This document shows, one piece after another, positions 59,657 to 64,000 of a stretch of 64,000 bases of DNA (the stretch's first letter is position 1; each line of letters opens with the position of its first letter). The translations under genes were made by a program, and so were the position numbers. Location of the stretch: NCBI RefSeq assembly GCF_008386495.1, contig NZ_VTHJ01000047.1, forward strand, positions 1 to 64,000, read 5' to 3'. Under the pieces are notes generated by a model. That model did not search any database, had not been told where the DNA came from, and was given only the letters and a program-made list of their open reading frames with translations. The DNA is from Streptomyces tailanensis (lineage in GTDB: Bacteria; Actinomycetota; Actinomycetes; Streptomycetales; Streptomycetaceae).

Positions 59657-60106
59657 TCAGACGGTGATGATCCCGATCGCGGGCTGCCCCGGCAGCTCCA
59701 GAGCCGCGGCGCACAGCTTCGGTATGTGGGAGCTGTCGGAGGTCACCAGGCGTACTGGTGGCAGGCACAGCGCGGCGGTGGCGACGACGACCGCGTCCAC
59801 GAGACATTCGTGACCATCAAGGCCGGTCGCGTCCAGGAGGCGCCCCGCTGTGCGGATGACGGCGTCATCGACCGGCTTGACATCGAACCGGGACAGCAGG
59901 AACTCCAGACGCTTGCCTGCCTGCCCCGTGCGCCTGACTTCGAGTGGGGTGAGAGCGGGAACGGCGACGCGTCGTCCGTTCAGCTCGGCGGCTTTGATCC
60001 GCGCGCGCATTTCGTCGTCGCCGTCGACGTGGAGGGAAAGGCCCTGAGCGTCCAGCACGAGTGTGCCTCCGCTCTTGCTCATGGCCTTGAGGCGCTTGCT
60101 TACCAT
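59657..60106 (-). CDS. PIN-domain toxin, VapC-like
   Basis: A 149-residue PIN-domain ribonuclease-like toxin. Acidic residues of the active site are seen in VLDAQGLSL, in LVDAVVVATAA and in LVTSD. It begins inside the end of the antitoxin gene (ATGGTAA, 7-base overlap), the normal layout of a VapBC operon. The C-terminus is hydrophobic rather than charged. The N-terminal lead MVSKRLKAMSKSG is basic. Target RNA not known. Confidence 0.82.
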   Translation of the reverse strand: MVSKRLKAMSKSGGTLVLDAQGLSLHVDGDDEMRARIKAAELNGRRVAVPALTPLEVRRTGQAGKRLEFLLSRFDVKPVDDAVIRTAGRLLDATGLDGHECLVDAVVVATAALCLPPVRLVTSDSSHIPKLCAAALELPGQPAIGIITV

Positions 60107-60342
60107 TCGGCCTCCGCACGCCGCAGAGCGTCATCGTCAACCGGTCCGAACTTGCGTTCGTCCGCTTCGATGACCTCCCGGAGCTTGGCCATGGCCAGCC
60201 ACTGCTCCAGGGCCTCGGACACGACGGCCGAGAAGCCCGTCTTCCCTGTGCGGGCCTCGATCTCCTTTATGAGCGACTGGGGCAGGGAGACGGACCGTTT
60301 TCCGGCCCGCTCGGGTGTGGGGGAAACGGCATGAGTGCTCAT
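60100..60342 (-). CDS. Antitoxin, VapB/ribbon-helix-helix-like
   Basis: An 80-residue protein preceding and overlapping the PIN toxin. The region RSVSLPQSLIKEIEARTGKT looks like a ribbon-helix-helix strand and first helix, and the C-terminal half (LREVIEADERKFGPVDDDAL) is acidic as expected for toxin neutralisation. ATG 60342 has GAGG directly at its 5' side, so it may be translated leaderlessly; a TTG at 60348 is also possible. The pair is next to the nucleosidase-STAND system. Confidence 0.78.
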   Translation of the reverse strand: MSTHAVSPTPERAGKRSVSLPQSLIKEIEARTGKTGFSAVVSEALEQWLAMAKLREVIEADERKFGPVDDDALRRAEAEW

Positions 60343-60449
60343 CCTCAAAACGTAGCACCGCTGGTAGGAAGAAATCTACCTGGGGTCGGGGGTGCGGCTG
60401 CCCCGAGCGGCATCCTGCAGGTTGGAGCACCGCCACCCCATGCCTCCAC

Positions 60450-61319
60450 TCACCCCTTGACCGCCCCACCCAAAGCAAACCCCCCACCCAACCGCCGAGC
60501 CACCCCCACATACAACAAAATCACCGGCGTCGAATAAATAACCGAGAACGCCGCCAGCTGTCCATAAACCACCGTCCCCCGATTCCCGAAGAACTCATTG
60601 ATGCTCACGGCCGCCGGCATCTGATCCGGCGTAAGCAGCAGCATGAACGGGACGAAGAAGTTCCCCCACATCATCACGAACGAGAAGACCGTCACCACCG
60701 CCACCCCCGGCCCCATCAGCGGCAGCACGATCCGCACCAGGGACTGAAACGACGACGCCCCGTCCGTCCACGCCGCCTCCTCCAATTCCTTCGGTACGCC
60801 GTCCATGAAGTTCTTCATCAGCCAGATGGCGAACGGCAGTTGGGACGCGGTGAAGAAGAAGATCGTGCCCTGCATGGTGTCGATCAGGTTCACCTGCACG
60901 AACAGGGCGTACACCGGCACCATGATCGCCGTGATGGGCAGGCTCGTCGCGAAGAGGATCGTCAGGAGGAAGGGGCGGTTGAGGCGGGACCGGAACCGTG
61001 AGAGCGGGTAGGCGGCGAGGGCCGCGCACGCCACCGTCAGGGTGGTTCCTCCGCCGCACAGCAGCAGGCTGTTCAGCAGGGGCGTGAACGTGATGTCCGG
61101 GGTGAGGACCGCGTCGAAGTTGTCGAGGGTGAGGCCGTCGGGGAGCTTGACCCGCAGGTCCGCTCGCGGGTCCAGTGACGACAGGACCACCCACGCCAGC
61201 GGGAGCACGAACGCGGCCGCCACCACCAGCAGACCGGCGTCGGCAGCGAGACGGTGGCGGACGGTTCGGCGGGAGGCGGGGGTTCGGGTTACTCGGGCTC
61301 CTTGGGTTCTCGGGGGCAA
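60450..61319 (-). CDS. Carbohydrate ABC transporter permease (MalG type)
   Basis: A 289-residue inner permease with six helices and the EAA loop EEAAWTDGASSFQSLVRIVLP. It starts at TTG 61319, supported by the strong GGAGG eight bases upstream and by overlap with the end of the MalF-type gene. It is the last gene of the operon after the binding protein and the first permease. No ATPase gene follows; the shared ATPase MsiK is the usual partner in Streptomyces. The substrate is unknown. Confidence 0.92.
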   Translation of the reverse strand: MPPRTQGARVTRTPASRRTVRHRLAADAGLLVVAAAFVLPLAWVVLSSLDPRADLRVKLPDGLTLDNFDAVLTPDITFTPLLNSLLLCGGGTTLTVACAALAAYPLSRFRSRLNRPFLLTILFATSLPITAIMVPVYALFVQVNLIDTMQGTIFFFTASQLPFAIWLMKNFMDGVPKELEEAAWTDGASSFQSLVRIVLPLMGPGVAVVTVFSFVMMWGNFFVPFMLLLTPDQMPAAVSINEFFGNRGTVVYGQLAAFSVIYSTPVILLYVGVARRLGGGFALGGAVKG

Positions 61320-61323
61320 AGGG

Positions 61324-62208
61324 TCACACCTCCGTTCGCAGCAGCCGTAGGTACAGGACCGAGAAGAGGGAGCCCACCACCAGGAGCAGCAGAGCCACCG
61401 CCGTGCCGTAGCCGATCATGCTTTTCTGGAAGGCCTCCTCGTACATGAAGAGGGGGAGCGTCTGGCTTTTGCCGCCGGGGCCGCCTCTCGTCATCACCCA
61501 GATCAGGCCGAAGACGGAGAGGGTCTGGAGGGTGATGAGCATCAGGTTCGTGCCGATGGAGCGGCGGATCATCGGGAGGGTGATGTGCCACATGCGGCGC
61601 CAGCCGCCCGCGCCGTCGACCTCTGCCGCTTCCGTGATCTCCTTCGGGATTTCGTTCAACGCTGCCGAATAGACCAGCATCGAGAATGCCGTTCCGCGCC
61701 AGACATTCGCGAACGAAACCGCCAATATCGGGAGTGTGTACAGCCAGTTCTGCGTGGGGAGGTGGAACCAGTCCAGGATGGCGTTCAGGGTGCCTTCGCG
61801 GCGGAAGAAGGCGTAGAGGAGGAAACCTGCCACCACCTCCGGAAGTACCCAGGCCGTGACGACGATTCCGCCGACGAGCGTGCGGATGGGTTTCGAGGCG
61901 CGTTGCATGAGGGCGGCGAGGGCGAGGCCCAGGGTGTTCTGGCCGAGCAGGGCCGAGATGACCGTGAAGACGAGCGTCAGCCAGACCGCGTTGAGGAACG
62001 CCTCGTCGCCGAATGCCGTGCGGAAGTTCTCGAAGCCGATGAAGGAGTCCTCGGCCTGGCCGGTGAGTTGGAGATCGGTGAAGGCGATGTAGGCGCAGTA
62101 GGCGATCGGGCCGGCGAGGAAGAGGAGAAGGAGGATGACGGCGGGGGTGAGGGGGAGGACACGGGGGAGGGCTCGGGTGAGGGAGCGGGTGGACGAGCGA
62201 GGGCTCAC
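61324..62208 (-). CDS. Carbohydrate ABC transporter permease (MalF type)
   Basis: A 294-residue permease with six helices, about 18-39, 72-98, 110-129, 155-178, 216-238 and 267-289, and the EAA loop ITEAAEVDGAGGWRRMWHITLP. The GTG start overlaps the stop of the binding-protein gene as GTGA. It ends 5 bases before the TTG start of the MalG-type gene. Second of three genes. Confidence 0.93.
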   Translation of the reverse strand: MSPRSSTRSLTRALPRVLPLTPAVILLLLFLAGPIAYCAYIAFTDLQLTGQAEDSFIGFENFRTAFGDEAFLNAVWLTLVFTVISALLGQNTLGLALAALMQRASKPIRTLVGGIVVTAWVLPEVVAGFLLYAFFRREGTLNAILDWFHLPTQNWLYTLPILAVSFANVWRGTAFSMLVYSAALNEIPKEITEAAEVDGAGGWRRMWHITLPMIRRSIGTNLMLITLQTLSVFGLIWVMTRGGPGGKSQTLPLFMYEEAFQKSMIGYGTAVALLLLVVGSLFSVLYLRLLRTEV

Positions 62209-63620
62209 CCTTCTGTCACCTGGTCGTCCGTCGCTGCCTTCAGGTCCTCGTCGTACCGCTTCGCCGCGTCCTCGACCGATACGTCACCCGTCGTGACGCC
62301 TTCCATGGCCTCCTGAATCGCCGTCGAGACCTTTGGATACGCCGGGTACGCGGGGCGGTAGTGCGTGCTCGGGACGAGGTCCGTGAAGAACTTGATTCCG
62401 GGTTGCGCCTTTATGTAGGCAGGGTCGGCCGCCACGTCCTTCCGTACCGCGATGCCGGAATTGGAGATGTACCACTTCTGGGCGTTCTCCTTCGTCTGCA
62501 TCGTCTTGATGAAGTCGAAGGCCAGGTCCGGGTTCGCCGACTTCGACGGGATCGCCCACGTCCAGCCGCCGGACATGCTCACCTTGCCGGGGGACTGGCC
62601 GTGTTGGGTGGGCATGGACGCGAGGCCGAGCTTCTCCGACCACTCCGGCCATTCGTGGCCGCTGCCCTCCAGCCAGTCCTGCGGGAGCCAGGAGCCGTCG
62701 AGGTTGATGGCGAGTTTGCCTTGGGGGAGGAGTTCGCCGCGGACTCGGGTGGCGATGTTGGGGTCCAGGGCGTCGGAGACTTCCGGGCCGAGTTTTTCCT
62801 TGAAGACCGTTTCTACGAACGTCAGGGCGTCCTTGAAGCCCTGGGTTCCGGTCTTCCATTTCTTGGACTTCTCGTCGTACAGGGGGTCAGCGCCGGAGGC
62901 GGTCGCGGCTTCCGTGCCGTAGAGGAGCATTTCGAAGCCCTGCATGGTGGCGGCCTCGCCCGCGGGTTTGCCCGTGTAGACGTTCAGGGGAATGACGTCC
63001 GGGACCTTTTCCTTCACCGTGCGGGCGGCGGTCAGGATGTCGTCCCATGTCTTCGGCTGCCAGTCGGCGGGGAGGCCGGCCTTCTCGAGGATCGCCTTGT
63101 CGAACCACAGGCCCCGGGTGTCCGTGCCGTCCGGAATGCCGTACGTCTTGCCGTCCTCGGCCTTCGCCGCCGTCTTGGCGGTGTCGATGAACTGGTCCCA
63201 GTCCTTCCAGTCGGCCAAGTAGTCATCGAGGGGTCGCAGGTATCCGCTCGTAATGTCCGAGTTGATCAGGAACGTGTCCTCGTACACCAGGTCCGGGGCC
63301 GTCTTGGGGGACCGCAGCATTTGCTGGACCTTGGTGTAGTACTCCGAGTCCGGGGCCTTGATCGGGACGAGTTCCACCTTCTTGCCCGGGTTCGCCTTCT
63401 CGAACTGCTTCTTGATGTCGGCGAGGAAGGTGTCCAGGACGCGGATCGAGTTGTCCGTGGACTGTTTGTAGGAGACCTTCACCGTGTCCGGGTCACTGCC
63501 GGAGCCGCTGCCACATGCGGTGAGTGTGGTCGCCGCGGTGGCCGCGAGGGCGAGGAGGAGGGGGATGCGGGGGAGGCGGGTGATTCGGCGGGGGAGAGGT
63601 GCGGTGGGGCGCACGGGCAC
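62205..63620 (-). CDS. Extracellular solute-binding lipoprotein (sugar ABC importer)
   Basis: A 471-residue family-1 solute-binding protein. The N-terminal signal has the lipobox LTACG with Cys36 as the lipid-modified residue. Landmarks include VELVPIKAPDSEYYTKVQQML, APDLVYEDTF and GSWLPQDWLEGSG. The GTG start at 63620 follows GGAGG. First gene of the three-gene importer operon. Upstream is a site resembling half of the DasR dre element. The sugar is not predictable. Confidence 0.94.
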   Translation of the reverse strand: MPVRPTAPLPRRITRLPRIPLLLALAATAATTLTACGSGSGSDPDTVKVSYKQSTDNSIRVLDTFLADIKKQFEKANPGKKVELVPIKAPDSEYYTKVQQMLRSPKTAPDLVYEDTFLINSDITSGYLRPLDDYLADWKDWDQFIDTAKTAAKAEDGKTYGIPDGTDTRGLWFDKAILEKAGLPADWQPKTWDDILTAARTVKEKVPDVIPLNVYTGKPAGEAATMQGFEMLLYGTEAATASGADPLYDEKSKKWKTGTQGFKDALTFVETVFKEKLGPEVSDALDPNIATRVRGELLPQGKLAINLDGSWLPQDWLEGSGHEWPEWSEKLGLASMPTQHGQSPGKVSMSGGWTWAIPSKSANPDLAFDFIKTMQTKENAQKWYISNSGIAVRKDVAADPAYIKAQPGIKFFTDLVPSTHYRPAYPAYPKVSTAIQEAMEGVTTGDVSVEDAAKRYDEDLKAATDDQVTEG

Positions 63621-63679
63621 GACCTCCTGCTGGCTACGTCGTTGTGGCCTTGGGTGGTGCCCGGTGACGGTAAGGGGGG

Positions 63680-63693
63680 TGGTCTAGTCAGGT
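63680..63693. promoter_or_regulatory. dre-like half-site upstream of the sugar importer
   Basis: TGGTCTAGTCAGGT at 63680-63693 keeps the TGGTCTAG half of the DasR site consensus (about 10 of 16 positions over the whole site). It lies about 60 bases before the binding-protein start. Weak. Confidence 0.35.
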
Positions 63694-63755
63694 CAATGCG
63701 TCTGCGGCTGCTGGCCGAGGGTGGCTTTAAGGTACTTCCAGGGGACGCGCAGGGG

Positions 63756-64000
63756 ATGGGGGACACCGTGGCGCAGGAGCGGGACGGCGATGTCAGCGTC
63801 GGGCAGTTGTTGCTCGCCGAGTACCAGACCATAAAGGACGAGCAGAAGACCCGTATCGGGTTCCGGGACAACCTTCTCTACGTCACCCTCACTGTCGTCG
63901 CCGCCGTCATCGCTGCGACGGCCCAGGCCAAGCAGCCGGCCATGCTGCTCGCGCTCCCGCCCGTGTGTGTCGTGCTCGGCTGGACCTACCTCGTCAACGA
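63756..64000 (+). CDS. Partial membrane protein gene at the window edge
   Basis: An open frame from ATG 63756 runs off the window. The first 80 residues read MGDTVAQERDGDVSVGQ, then KDEQKTRIGFRDN and two hydrophobic stretches (LLYVTLTVVAAVIAA and PAMLLALPPVCVVLGW). It looks like the start of an integral membrane protein of the kind common in streptomycetes. It diverges from the importer operon. No function can be given for a fragment. Confidence 0.65.
   Translation, partial: MGDTVAQERDGDVSVGQLLLAEYQTIKDEQKTRIGFRDNLLYVTLTVVAAVIAATAQAKQPAMLLALPPVCVVLGWTYLVN

Noticed and set aside
1..64000. CRISPR arrays, tRNA or rRNA genes, prophage or IS transposases
   Set aside because: I saw no spaced repeats of CRISPR type, no cloverleaf-like segment, and no transposase, integrase or phage structural gene. 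A tRNA scan would be the decisive check.

Overview
The window is a high-GC actinobacterial chromosome segment, almost certainly from Streptomyces. The evidence is the strong GC3 codon bias, frequent GTG starts, ATGA/GTGA gene overlaps, the paired coiled-coil cytoskeletal genes filP and scy, a NucS mismatch endonuclease, a type II polyketide spore-pigment-like cluster and many F420 or B12-dependent enzymes. From memory (not checked), the gene order largely follows the S. coelicolor SCO538x-SCO542x core region, so most of the window is conserved core with a few accessory inserts.

Layout. 0-5 kb: a NarL-type two-component pair, a membrane protein, a PduO-type cobalamin adenosyltransferase, and an ABC exporter locus in which the ATPase is cut off and fused to the tail of its permease, beside a divergent TetR gene. 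5-15 kb: 3-hydroxybutyryl-CoA dehydrogenase, a STAS protein, a large membrane-anchored NTPase with a Gly/Thr/Asp repeat tail, nucS, a small SCO5389-type protein, an F420-type (LLM) oxidoreductase, a zinc-ribbon-like protein and an ABC exporter pair. 15-27 kb: filP and scy, a small inverted-repeat element, methylmalonyl-CoA epimerase, thiolase, meaB, a PepSY protein divergent from an OmpR/HK pair, and MarR. 27-30 kb: three tandem AIM24 proteins, a DUF3817 protein and an MTH1187 thiamine-binding protein.

30.4-40.2 kb is a type II PKS cluster of the whiE/spore-pigment type: SchA/CurD protein, cupin, KS-alpha, KS-beta, ACP, aromatase, TcmI-type cyclase, amidohydrolase, FAD hydroxylase (divergent), P450 and an ABM monooxygenase. 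Overlapping starts and stops indicate coupled translation. Its right border carries a fragment of a GH6 cellulase. 40.5-54.8 kb returns to core genes: MarR, a second DUF3817 protein, isobutyryl-CoA mutase large subunit (icmA), TetR, thioredoxin-TPR protein, a three-gene envelope operon (DUF6230, DUF6114, Asp-rich secreted protein), then pyk, ackA, pta and pfkA.

54.9-60.3 kb is accessory: an XRE regulator, a PPOX protein, a weak HATPase protein, a nucleosidase plus STAND/TPR conflict system that appears to be one gene split by a 4-bp duplication, and a VapBC-like toxin-antitoxin pair. 60.4-63.6 kb is a sugar ABC importer without its own ATPase, followed by a partial membrane gene at the edge.

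The metabolic genes fit together: thiolase and HBD make and interconvert C4 acyl-CoAs, IcmA isomerises isobutyryl/butyryl-CoA, epimerase and MeaB serve the methylmalonyl-CoA branch, and PduO supplies adenosylcobalamin. pyk/pfkA and pta/ackA supply or drain acetyl-CoA. All observations come from reading the sequence; family assignments and S. coelicolor comparisons are recalled and no database search was done.
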